The notes under the pieces: model-generated
Seen by the model: the letters and a program-made list of their open reading frames with translations, nothing else
The model's database searches: none
What the model was told of the DNA's origin: nothing
NCBI GenBank assembly: GCA_020687485.1
Contig: JAJEQR010000012.1
Location: 16,456 to 80,455 of the forward strand
Reading direction: 5' to 3'
Source of the DNA: Hominifimenecus microfluidus
GTDB lineage: Bacteria > Bacillota > Clostridia > Lachnospirales > Lachnospiraceae
Length of the DNA: 64,000 nucleotides
Shown here: in pieces, positions 45,227 to 52,936 of the stretch
Layout of the letters: each line of letters begins with the position of its first letter
Numbering within the stretch: the stretch's first letter is position 1
Program-made: the position numbers and the translations under genes

Positions 45227-47104
45227 CTAGCCCAGCTTTACCGCATGGAACTTGCATCCTTCCATACATGCGCCGCACTTGATACATTTGCTCTGATCGA
45301 TTTCGAACGGCTTCTTCACTTCTCCGCTGATTGCTCCTACCGGGCACTGACGGGCGCACTTACTGCAGCCCTTGCAAAGCTCCGGATCGATGGAGTAGGA
45401 CAGAAGCGCCTTGCACTGGCCGGACGGACAGTTCTTATCCTGTACATGTGCCACGTACTCGTCACGGAAATACTTTAACGTACTGATTACAGGGAATGCC
45501 GCCGACTTGCCGAGGCCGCACAGCGCCGTCTCCGTAATGGTATCCGCCAGTTCCTGCAGCAGATCCAGATCCTCCAGCGTACCCTGGCCGGCTACGATGC
45601 GTTCCAGAATCTCCAGCATCCGCTTCGTACCCTCACGGCACGGGATACATTTTCCGCAGGATTCATTCTGTGTAAAATTCATGAAGAAACGAGCCACCTC
45701 AACCATGCAGCTCTTGTCGTTCATGACAACCAGACCGCCGGAACCAATCATGGCTCCCACTTTCTTCAGGGAGTCAAAGTCCAGCCTCATATCCAGATGC
45801 TCTTTCGTCAGACATCCGCCGGAGGGGCCGCCAATCTGTACGGCCTTAAAGTCGCCTCCCTTGACGCCGCCGCCCAGGTCAAAGATGATCTGGCGCAGAG
45901 TCGTTCCCATGGGAACTTCAATCAGACCGGTATTATTTACATTACCGGTCAGAGCAAATGCCTTGGTGCCGTGATTGCCTTCAGGACCGATAGACTGATA
46001 CCACTCGGAACCCTTCAGAATGATGGTAGGAACATTACAATAGGTTTCTACGTTATTCAGGACGGTGGGCTTCTGGAAAAGTCCGTGCTCAACCGTACGG
46101 GGCGGCTTTACGCGGGGCATACCGCGGTTGCCCTCGATGGACGCCGTCAGCGCACTACCCTCGCCGCAGACGAATGCACCTGCACCCTGACTGATATGAA
46201 TCCAGAAATCGTAACCGGAATTCAGAATGTTCTCACCAAGAATTCCGAATTCTTCTGCCAGCTCAATTGCGCGCTGCAGTCTTGCGACAGCCAGCGGATA
46301 TTCCGCACGCACGTAAATATAGCCTTCGTGAGCGCCCGTTGCAATACCAGCGATCATCATGCCTTCCAGCACACGATGCGGATCCCCCTCCATCATGCTT
46401 CGGTCCATGAACGCGCCGGGGTCGCCCTCGTCACCATTACAGACGATATATTTGACCGGATCGGTCTGCGCCTGCACCTGCGCCCATTTCTTGCCGGTCG
46501 GGAAACCGCCGCCTCCACGTCCGCGCAGACAGGACTTCGTGATCTCGTCGATGATCTCCGTCTGCGTCATATCGAACAGAGCTTTCGCCATCGCGGAATA
46601 ACCGCCGACCGCAATGTATTCCTTTATGGATTCCGCATTGATGTGACCGCAGTGTTCCAGTGCCAGACGCATCTGGTTGCGGTAGAACGGAATCTCCTCC
46701 TGGCACTGGTAGGGATTGCCTTCCGCGTCTTTGTATACCAGGCGGTCAATAACTTCATCTCCGAGGATACTTTTCTCCAGGATCTCCTCACAATCCTCTA
46801 CTTTTACTTTTATATAGAGCCAACCCATCGGCTCAATGCGAAGCAGCGGACCCATCTCACAGAAGCCGTGGCATCCACTCTTCTTTAATCCGATGGTCTC
46901 TCCGTGCGGCTCTTCTTCCAGCCAGATGGAGCAGGGGATGTTCTTCTCTTCCATCAGCTGCTGCATGCGCTCATAAATCTGCAGGGAACCGCCGGCGACA
47001 CATCCGGTACCGGCACAGATCAGGATCTGCTTCTTCTGACAGACCAGAGACTTCTGATAATCCCTGCGGCTCTTTTCCAGTTCTTCTCTTGTATTAATTC
47101 TCAT
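45227..47104 (-). CDS. hydB: NADH-binding flavoprotein subunit (NuoF-like) of the hydrogenase
   Basis: A 625-residue subunit that takes electrons from NAD(P)H through FMN and passes them over iron-sulfur clusters. An N-terminal thioredoxin-like 2Fe-2S domain (ICAGTGCVAGGSLQIYERMQ, GCHGFCEMGPLLRI) is followed by the NuoF core. This has the FMN/NADH site LRGRGGGGFPTGKKWAQVQ and CNGDEGDPGAFMDRSMMEGD, then GEGSALTASIEGNRGMPRVK. The 4Fe-4S motif is SCGKCIPCREGTKRML. A C-terminal two-cluster ferredoxin follows (CKGCSKCARQCPVGAISG and CIKCGACMEGCKFHAV). It begins inside the last 11 bases of hydC. In electron-bifurcating hydrogenases this is the subunit where bifurcation is thought to occur. Confidence 0.95.
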   Translation of the reverse strand: MRINTREELEKSRRDYQKSLVCQKKQILICAGTGCVAGGSLQIYERMQQLMEEKNIPCSIWLEEEPHGETIGLKKSGCHGFCEMGPLLRIEPMGWLYIKVKVEDCEEILEKSILGDEVIDRLVYKDAEGNPYQCQEEIPFYRNQMRLALEHCGHINAESIKEYIAVGGYSAMAKALFDMTQTEIIDEITKSCLRGRGGGGFPTGKKWAQVQAQTDPVKYIVCNGDEGDPGAFMDRSMMEGDPHRVLEGMMIAGIATGAHEGYIYVRAEYPLAVARLQRAIELAEEFGILGENILNSGYDFWIHISQGAGAFVCGEGSALTASIEGNRGMPRVKPPRTVEHGLFQKPTVLNNVETYCNVPTIILKGSEWYQSIGPEGNHGTKAFALTGNVNNTGLIEVPMGTTLRQIIFDLGGGVKGGDFKAVQIGGPSGGCLTKEHLDMRLDFDSLKKVGAMIGSGGLVVMNDKSCMVEVARFFMNFTQNESCGKCIPCREGTKRMLEILERIVAGQGTLEDLDLLQELADTITETALCGLGKSAAFPVISTLKYFRDEYVAHVQDKNCPSGQCKALLSYSIDPELCKGCSKCARQCPVGAISGEVKKPFEIDQSKCIKCGACMEGCKFHAVKLG

Positions 47105-47579
47105 GAGCCGCCTCCTCCTTTAACTGTGCAATCAGGTCTTTTGCCTTCTCCGGTGTCATGGACGGGTGTACATGATCGTTCACGGTACAGACGGGAGCCA
47201 GTCCACAGGCTCCCAGACAGGATACCGTCTCCACAGTAAAGAGCATATCCTCTGTGGTCGGCGCTTCTGCGGATACCTTCAGTTCTTTGCGGAATTCCTC
47301 CAGGATCGGAATGGATTTACGTACATGACATGCCGTTCCGTCACAAACCTTGATGACGTATCTTCCCTTCGGTTCCAGGGAGAAGTTCTCATAAAATGTT
47401 GCTACTCCATAGATCTTAGCCTCACTGATTCCAAGCTTCTCCGCGATATAGGAGAGCATCTCCTGGGGAAGATAGCGGTAGGTTTTCTGGACTGCCTGCA
47501 TAACGGCAATTACAGATGACGGATCGTATCTGTGCTCGGCGAGAACCCGATCCAGCATCTGCTTTTCTTCATTGCTCAT
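47094..47579 (-). CDS. hydC: NuoE-like 2Fe-2S subunit of the hydrogenase
   Basis: A 161-residue thioredoxin-like ferredoxin (NuoE/HndA family). It starts MSNEEKQMLDRVLAEHRYDP, then AVQKTYRYLPQEMLSYIAEK and the conserved IYGVATFYENFSLEPKG. The 2Fe-2S ligands are in CDGTACHVRKS and CLGACGLAPVC. The start at 47579 follows AGGAGG; the open frame continues upstream to 47687 through a basic, unconserved stretch. It is the first gene of the operon and overlaps hydB by 11 bases, which suggests stoichiometric translation. Confidence 0.95.
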   Translation of the reverse strand: MSNEEKQMLDRVLAEHRYDPSSVIAVMQAVQKTYRYLPQEMLSYIAEKLGISEAKIYGVATFYENFSLEPKGRYVIKVCDGTACHVRKSIPILEEFRKELKVSAEAPTTEDMLFTVETVSCLGACGLAPVCTVNDHVHPSMTPEKAKDLIAQLKEEAAHEN

Positions 47580-47675
47580 GCGCTTGAACCTCCTCTTATT
47601 GTCTTTTTTCAGTCTTTCATGTCTTGTTTTTAACGATTTCATGTCAGAGTCTGTCGTTTTTTTAACTATTTCACT

Positions 47676-47704
47676 ACTATAACACAACTTATAAAGTATT
47701 GCAA
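47676..47704 (-). promoter_or_regulatory. Promoter of the hydrogenase operon
   Basis: TTGCAA (47704-47699) and TATAGT (47681-47676) on the minus strand with 17-base spacing, leaving a leader of about 95 bases before hydC. I saw no Rex-type operator (TTGTTAANNNNNNTTAACAA) here. Confidence 0.75.
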
Positions 47705-47718
47705 CTTTTTATGTACAA

Positions 47719-47756
47719 AATCCCCGGGTGAGGAGATACGTCCTCACCCGGGGATT
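47719..47756 (-). terminator. Terminator hairpin after the Tp47-like surface protein gene
   Basis: A perfect 16-base-pair stem (AATCCCCGGGTGAGGA with its complement) around a six-base loop, with a short TTTT on the minus strand. It is very stable, lies 49 bases after the stop codon and insulates the hydrogenase promoter. Confidence 0.82.
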
Positions 47757-47804
47757 CCTGCTTTTTATGTAGTTGTGGTTCGTATTGCCTGAAAGCGATG
47801 CGGA

Positions 47805-50800
47805 TTATCTGTCGATTCCGTAAGCCGCGCAAATCTTGCCGAACTCCGGAGAATTGATGAAGCCGTCAAGGATCTCCTCCTTGCTGATTCCCTCGTTCAG
47901 GAGCTTCACCCATGCATCCAGACCAGCCTGATCCGGATTGCGATCCAGGTAAGTATGGTAGCACAACGTTACGAAATCCTTGTTGGAAAGCTTTCTGCTC
48001 TCCAGCTCCTTACTGAAGAAGAAGCCCCTGGAGATCTGACCGGCGCCAGCCTCATGATTTACCAGCTGAGCGGTCCATGCCTCCAGACCTGCGCGATCCC
48101 ACTGTCTTCCCAGAACCATCGTGTATAGACGGCTCACAAAGGCAGTTGCCATATCATTCTGATCCGCAATCTCATTGGAAGTGAAGCTACCTGCCTTGAT
48201 TCCGTAAGAAGCGCAAAGCTTTGCGAACTCCTGAGAATTCGTGAAGCCTGCTACTACATAGCGGCGGGTCATACCGTTCTCCAGCTTGCCTAACCATGCG
48301 TCCAGACCTGCCTGATCGGGGTTGCGGCCCAGTATGGTCTTGTACATCGTGGTTACGAATTCCTTATCGGAAATCTTCTTACCTTCGTACTCCTTGCTGA
48401 ATACAAAGTTGGCAACGGTCTCAGAGCCGCCTTCCCTGCCTTCCTTCAGAACCTTAACCCAGCTCTCAAAGCCAGCCGGATCTGCCTTTCTGCCAAGAAT
48501 GTTCTCGTACAGGCGGTTTACGAAACCATTCACGCCGGTGGTCAGATTCTTGTAAGCTGCCTCCGCATCCTGCAGAACCTTATAGTTGCTTACCAGCTCC
48601 TTCTGAGCATCCGTCAGAGCGTCATAAGCTGCTCTTGCCGCCTTAATCTTTGCTTCGCTGCCGGTCGTAACCGTGCCGATCGCATCGATCTGCGCAATAA
48701 CCGGCGCCGCGATTTCAGCATCCGAATTCTTGATTTCAAAGTTAGCCGTAACCGGCGCATATACACCGCTGGCATCAGAAATCGTCAGGGTATACTTGCC
48801 TTCTGCTGCGTTCTTATAAGTAAGAACACCCTCCTTTACTTCAACATCCAGACTTTCTACCGAGTAAACCGGCTGGAATCCTTCCGGAAGCTGACCCTCC
48901 AGAGTATACTTTACAGAACCGTCGCCGGGGCGGCCTTCTTCAACGGAAGCGGTAACTCCGGTCTTAATCGGAACATACAGGTCAGCATCGATCGTGAAAA
49001 TGCCATTTTCGGTGTAGTAAACGATCTTATTGATCGTCTGCCCCATGATTGCCTTGTAATGCTCGGAAGACGTCGGGCAATTATGAACCGAAGTCGTATA
49101 GCCGGTGCAGAATGCCAATTTCGATACACGCCATACATTTTCCAGGTGACGCAGTCCATAGCTTGCACCTTCCTTGGTCTCCAGAACAACGGCATATACG
49201 TTTCCGGTCTCACTCAGACCATTTACCGTAATCTGATAATCACCATATCTACTTACAGATGTAAGCTCAGCAGACGCCTCCTTCCATTCTGTCTTTGCAC
49301 CCTGTGCAGCGCCGAAAGCAAAACCATTCTCCGCTGCTGTCAGCTCCTTATAGTAAGCAGGAGCTTCGCTCAGGATATAATAGGAATAGCTGCCGCTCTC
49401 GAAGAGAGCATCCTTTCCCTTATACTCCGTCGTGCTGGTCTTACCACGGTTCGTTACAGTAATCGATACACTGCTCTCATCCGTGATGCAGGACTTTCCT
49501 TCCAGAACGGAAAGGTCGGAAACCTTAACCGGATAAGTAATACCGGTAATATCGGTACCATCACTGTTCACATGATAAGAACCACCTACCAGAGTGCCGG
49601 TACGGGTCTTGTTCTTCGTCGCAGAAGAAACAGTATCTACCGCAACATTGTTCGTTACGTCTGCAGCATAGAACTCTGCATAAGGAATGTTCATCAGAAC
49701 ATAGCCTTCTGCACCAACAAGGTTGTTCAGTGCTTCCGTCAGATGGAGTGCCTGTTCTTCGGCAGCTGCCTTATAAAGCGTGGTTTTCTCCAGCATATCT
49801 CTGGTTTCTTCACGCTCTGTCTCCAGGTTCTTCCAGCTTTCTTCGGTGTAAAGCTCTTTCGTCTTTGCATCCGCCTCGTCTACCAGCTTCTGCAGGGTTT
49901 CACGATCTGCTTCATCTGCAAGCTCGTGCTTCGCAATATTGTCGCTGGTCGCTTCGAAGTTGATCACAGTATCTGCATAGCCCAACGCATGAACAGTAAT
50001 CGTCCAGTAACCGGTCCCGTCCGTATTCTCCGGAAGTGCAAAACGTGCGGACTCCGTCAGACCCAGCTGAATACCCATGGACTTGTGCATCCAGTTGTCG
50101 GCTGCGAACTTGGTGCCGAAAGCTGCCTTTGCGTTCGTGCGGGTGCTGTCATCGCCGTAATACGTCCAGGTAACACTCTGCATCCGGGAACCAAGTTCAC
50201 CGTAATTACCATTAATATCGACTCTCAGGAATTCGCCATAGCTTCCGACATCACTGCCTTCTCTTACATTTACAGTATACCCTTCCGCCGTCTTCAGTTC
50301 AGCATCGGCGATACCGGAACCACTGCCGGTGTGTGCCTCAGAGAAAGAGAAGTTATCGCCGTCTCTGGTTACATACTTCAGTCCCTGCGTATTCGCATCC
50401 ACAGCTGCCGTAAGTTCATACGCCTGAAGCTTATTCTCTCCATAGCCGCCAACCAAAGTCTCTCCATTCTTTACAGTTGCATACTTTTCGCAGAAAGCAT
50501 CCAGATCAGCTGCTGCCACGCGGACAGGAACATACTTGATACCACTAACTTCATAGTGATCCATCGCAACCGTGCTTCCGTCTGCCTTCGTGATGGTTCC
50601 TCTGTTCCAGCCGACAGTCGTTCCGTCCGTCAGGTAAATGGTCTTGCCGTCTGCGGACCAGTGAGACACTTCATAGGTGCTTCCATCCTGTGCATAGATC
50701 ATTGCGTCGCACTGGAAGCTTCCGCGATGCAGTCCATGATTCGCGGTTGCACGGGATACCACATCGAAGGCACCCTTGTCATACTCGCCACGACTATCTA

Positions 50801-51335
50801 CCATATCGGAAGACTCCGTGCTTCCTGCCGCATAGACATCTTCATTTGCCCAGTACTCATCCCAGGTCAGGCCTGCATACAGGTAGGTGTACTCAGGCTC
50901 TTCCTCCGGAACTGCCTGTGCCAGAGCATCGTTGATAGCGGCAATGATAGCGTCGGAACTGCGGGTTGCAGTAGATACTACATTAACATCTTCCGTTCCA
51001 TTGGCTGCTACCACCTGATCGGCAATCCCCTTCTTGCTCTTAGTACCTTCCAGCGCCTTCTTGAAGTAAGAAGCATTATCGTTGCCAACCACACAGTCCT
51101 CCGCCTGGGCGACATTATTGATCTTGCCATCCTCACCGATAGTTACGTCAATGGAGATCTGATACTCTTCCCATCCATTCTCGTCCTTGTCGTCCTCTGT
51201 GGGCACTACGCTTGCACTTCCCGTATAAACACCTGGCTTGTAACCACCCTCAGGTGCAGCAAATGCTGTCGTCGGAACCATTCCTGCTACCATCGACATA
51301 GAAAGCAGCAGCGCAAGTACCTTTTTCTTTTTCAT
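47805..51335 (-). CDS. Large exported protein: FMN-binding-like domain, two Tp47-like regions, DUF4214 repeats
   Basis: A 1176-residue secreted protein with a Sec signal peptide (MKKKKVLALLLSMSMVAGMV, cleavage after AFA). Residues about 30-140 resemble an FMN-binding domain (GVYTGSA; DVNVVSTATRSSDAI), though SGAT has become STAT. Residues about 150-462 resemble the treponemal lipoprotein Tp47: GAFDVVSRATANHGLHRGSF, WTYYGDDSTRTNAKAAFGTK and GTGYWTITVHALGYADTVIN. After a charged helical spacer, residues about 544-790 look like a diverged second copy (YVLMNIPYAEFYAADV, VDTVSSATKNKTRTG). An Ig-like segment and a short three-helix module follow. Two DUF4214 tandem units end the protein (YENILGRKADPAGFESWVK and the like). 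There is no sortase motif. It has its own promoter and leader with two GTTAG boxes. Substrate unknown. Confidence 0.85.
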   Translation of the reverse strand: MKKKKVLALLLSMSMVAGMVPTTAFAAPEGGYKPGVYTGSASVVPTEDDKDENGWEEYQISIDVTIGEDGKINNVAQAEDCVVGNDNASYFKKALEGTKSKKGIADQVVAANGTEDVNVVSTATRSSDAIIAAINDALAQAVPEEEPEYTYLYAGLTWDEYWANEDVYAAGSTESSDMVDSRGEYDKGAFDVVSRATANHGLHRGSFQCDAMIYAQDGSTYEVSHWSADGKTIYLTDGTTVGWNRGTITKADGSTVAMDHYEVSGIKYVPVRVAAADLDAFCEKYATVKNGETLVGGYGENKLQAYELTAAVDANTQGLKYVTRDGDNFSFSEAHTGSGSGIADAELKTAEGYTVNVREGSDVGSYGEFLRVDINGNYGELGSRMQSVTWTYYGDDSTRTNAKAAFGTKFAADNWMHKSMGIQLGLTESARFALPENTDGTGYWTITVHALGYADTVINFEATSDNIAKHELADEADRETLQKLVDEADAKTKELYTEESWKNLETEREETRDMLEKTTLYKAAAEEQALHLTEALNNLVGAEGYVLMNIPYAEFYAADVTNNVAVDTVSSATKNKTRTGTLVGGSYHVNSDGTDITGITYPVKVSDLSVLEGKSCITDESSVSITVTNRGKTSTTEYKGKDALFESGSYSYYILSEAPAYYKELTAAENGFAFGAAQGAKTEWKEASAELTSVSRYGDYQITVNGLSETGNVYAVVLETKEGASYGLRHLENVWRVSKLAFCTGYTTSVHNCPTSSEHYKAIMGQTINKIVYYTENGIFTIDADLYVPIKTGVTASVEEGRPGDGSVKYTLEGQLPEGFQPVYSVESLDVEVKEGVLTYKNAAEGKYTLTISDASGVYAPVTANFEIKNSDAEIAAPVIAQIDAIGTVTTGSEAKIKAARAAYDALTDAQKELVSNYKVLQDAEAAYKNLTTGVNGFVNRLYENILGRKADPAGFESWVKVLKEGREGGSETVANFVFSKEYEGKKISDKEFVTTMYKTILGRNPDQAGLDAWLGKLENGMTRRYVVAGFTNSQEFAKLCASYGIKAGSFTSNEIADQNDMATAFVSRLYTMVLGRQWDRAGLEAWTAQLVNHEAGAGQISRGFFFSKELESRKLSNKDFVTLCYHTYLDRNPDQAGLDAWVKLLNEGISKEEILDGFINSPEFGKICAAYGIDR

Positions 51336-51361
51336 AAAGTTACTCCTTTCCTCCGCATATA

Positions 51362-51377
51362 GTTAGCGTCCGCTAAC
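51362..51377 (-). promoter_or_regulatory. GTTAG-N6-CTAAC palindrome, downstream copy in the surface-protein leader
   Basis: GTTAGCGGACGCTAAC on the minus strand; with its flanks the symmetry extends to 8 + 2 + 8 bases (AGTTAGCG/CGCTAACT). It lies 27 bases before the ATG at 51335, downstream of the leader hairpin. Confidence 0.6.
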
Positions 51378-51384
51378 TTGTAGG

Positions 51385-51419
51385 CAAAAAACACTCCCCT
51401 CCCTGAGTGAAGAGGGGAG
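51385..51419 (-). terminator. Terminator-like leader hairpin (attenuator candidate) of the surface-protein gene
   Basis: CTCCCCTC and GAGGGGAG arms with a ten-base loop, followed on the minus strand by TGTTTTTT. A further TAGGCA/TGCCTA pair (51424-51429 and 51381-51386) can close around it. It lies between the promoter and the gene on the transcribed strand, so it can act as an attenuator. Confidence 0.65.
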
Positions 51420-51431
51420 ATATATGCCTAT

Positions 51432-51447
51432 GTTAGTTGCTGCTAAC
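51432..51447 (-). promoter_or_regulatory. GTTAG-N6-CTAAC palindrome, upstream copy at the transcription start
   Basis: GTTAGCAGCAACTAAC on the minus strand, about 6 to 21 bases after the predicted transcription start (near 51453), a typical place for a repressor operator. Confidence 0.62.
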
Positions 51448-51459
51448 TGGTTCTCTAAT

Positions 51460-51489
51460 ACTATAGCAAAATTCTATGTTTCTTGTCAA
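51460..51489 (-). promoter_or_regulatory. Promoter of the Tp47-like surface protein gene
   Basis: TTGACA (51489-51484) and TATAGT (51465-51460) on the minus strand with an 18-base spacer ending TTTTGC. It matches the flavin-locus promoter at 56901-56930 in both boxes, in spacer length, in AAGA after the -35 box position and in TTGC before the -10 box. Confidence 0.8.
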
Positions 51490-51562
51490 GATAATTTTTG
51501 AGAAATATTTTTGTTTTTTGCTGAAACATTTTCTTGAGTTTTCTGATAAATTTACACGTTTT

Positions 51563-52468
51563 CTACAGAAAGCGGCAGAATCCAAGGCAGATTCCCATCA
51601 TGAAGAAAAGGATTGCCTTAACCAGGGCTGCCAGCCAGAAATTCTTCGTCAGCGCAAGATCCCAACGGCTGATATTGCTCCGGGGACAGGTATCGGTGCA
51701 GACCTCGCATGCAATACACTCGCCGTTCCGAAGGCTTGCTTCCTCCAGCTTCAGGTTCACCGGGCATCGCTTCTCGCAGGCACTGCAGCCGCTGATGCAC
51801 TGTTCGCTGTTACGTTTCAGCTGCGCAAAGGGCAAGATCGGCAGCAGAGAAAATACAGCTCCCATCGGGCACAGGAATTGGCAGAAGAAGCGCGGCTGAA
51901 TCGCCATTCCGGCCACAATCAGGATCATAAGGACAATCCCGATGCCATATCCGGCAGCCGGCAGCTTCAGCGCTGTAAGACGCGAGAACACATCCCAAGG
52001 GCTGGTTCCAGACAGATTTCCGTACAAGCCGAGGGTGCACAGCAATACAATTGCAAAGAGAATCACATACTTGATCATCTGGCAGGGGCGCACAAGCTTC
52101 TCCGGAAGCTGGTATTGCTTTTTCCTGTGCAGCAGCTTCTTCTGCACCACGCCCGACAGCCAGAACACACCGTCACCGAGACCGCCGAATGCGCACACGT
52201 AGCCGCAGAAAAAGCGTCCGAACAGGATCGTAAATGCGCACAAGCCAATCAGCGCTAAGACAAAGCTATCTACATGAAGAGGCTCTCCGGCTCCAATCCA
52301 CTGAAACAGATGCTTTATGCCGGAGAATCCGGCTACAAAAGCGCCGGGCATGGACAGAAAGAATATAAACTGAATGCCCGCCCGAAGCCACGTCTTTTGC
52401 TTCTGCGCTTTCCGGCGTTTTTCAGCTGCCGTCAACGGTTTCTTTTGTTCTTTTTTATTCTCTGCCAT
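51563..52468 (-). CDS. NapH/NosR-like membrane polyferredoxin
   Basis: A 301-residue integral membrane iron-sulfur protein. After a basic N-terminus it has five or six hydrophobic segments. Two conserved cytoplasmic cysteine pairs occur, FGRFFCGYVCAFGGLGD and QPRFFCQFLCPMGAVF. The C-terminal double 4Fe-4S ferredoxin has CISGCSACEKRCPVNLKL and CIACEVCTDTCPRSN. In the NapH, NosR and RsxA-like families such proteins pass electrons across or along the membrane to periplasmic or external flavins. It is the last gene of the flavin locus, directly after (0 bases) the small FMN-binding protein gene. It probably feeds electrons to the exported FMN domains. Confidence 0.9.
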   Translation of the reverse strand: MAENKKEQKKPLTAAEKRRKAQKQKTWLRAGIQFIFFLSMPGAFVAGFSGIKHLFQWIGAGEPLHVDSFVLALIGLCAFTILFGRFFCGYVCAFGGLGDGVFWLSGVVQKKLLHRKKQYQLPEKLVRPCQMIKYVILFAIVLLCTLGLYGNLSGTSPWDVFSRLTALKLPAAGYGIGIVLMILIVAGMAIQPRFFCQFLCPMGAVFSLLPILPFAQLKRNSEQCISGCSACEKRCPVNLKLEEASLRNGECIACEVCTDTCPRSNISRWDLALTKNFWLAALVKAILFFMMGICLGFCRFL

Positions 52469-52936
52469 TTACTTCTCCGCCTTTCCCAGCGCATCCGCCG
52501 TCGCTTCGATCAGTCCTGTGGAGCTGAAGGTCGCGCCGGATACCGTATCCACTTCGGAAGACTGCGCTTTCAGCATCTCGTCAATTACTGCAACCGCCTG
52601 ATCGTAGTAGGCCGGGTCCTCACCGTCTGCGTTCAGGACATCGATCGCTGTAAGCTTTCCCTCTGCGATCGTAACGGATACATTGATCTCTCCGCCGAAA
52701 CCTGTTCCGCTGCCTTCGTAGGTTCCGTCCACGTAAAGGCTGTTATCCTCTGCAGCTTCGCTCTCTGCGCTCATCTGCGCGAGGACAGAGGCATTGTATG
52801 CCTCCACCTCCTCGATCTGCAGCTCGCGTGCCTCTGCTTCTGCTGCCCGCGCAAGCGCGATATTCTGGTATTGTCCCAGAGCAACCAGGATAATCAGCAG
52901 GCTGACCGTGCGGATAGCAAAATTAATGTGATTCAT
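52469..52936 (-). CDS. Small membrane-anchored FMN-binding protein
   Basis: A 155-residue protein. One N-terminal membrane segment (residues 7-28, NFAIRTVSLLIILVALGQYQ) acts as anchor. A short helical linker is followed by one FMN-binding domain (about 68-152): YVDGTYEGSGTGFGGEINVS and VDTVSGATFSSTGLIEATAD. T136 in SGAT would receive FMN through a phosphoester bond made by ApbE, whose gene is in the same operon. The domain faces outside by the positive-inside rule only weakly; context supports it. It overlaps the four-domain protein gene by four bases and is followed at once by the polyferredoxin gene. Confidence 0.92.
   Translation of the reverse strand: MNHINFAIRTVSLLIILVALGQYQNIALARAAEAEARELQIEEVEAYNASVLAQMSAESEAAEDNSLYVDGTYEGSGTGFGGEINVSVTIAEGKLTAIDVLNADGEDPAYYDQAVAVIDEMLKAQSSEVDTVSGATFSSTGLIEATADALGKAEK

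Noticed and set aside
47676..47704. Rex (redox) operator at the hydrogenase promoter
   Set aside because: I looked for TTGTTAANNNNNNTTAACAA-like sequence and found only the promoter boxes.
49059..51362. A 767-codon open frame on the plus strand opposite the surface protein gene
   Set aside because: Antisense shadow of the real gene. It has no ribosome site or recognisable domain, and the opposite strand has a signal peptide, known domains and a promoter.
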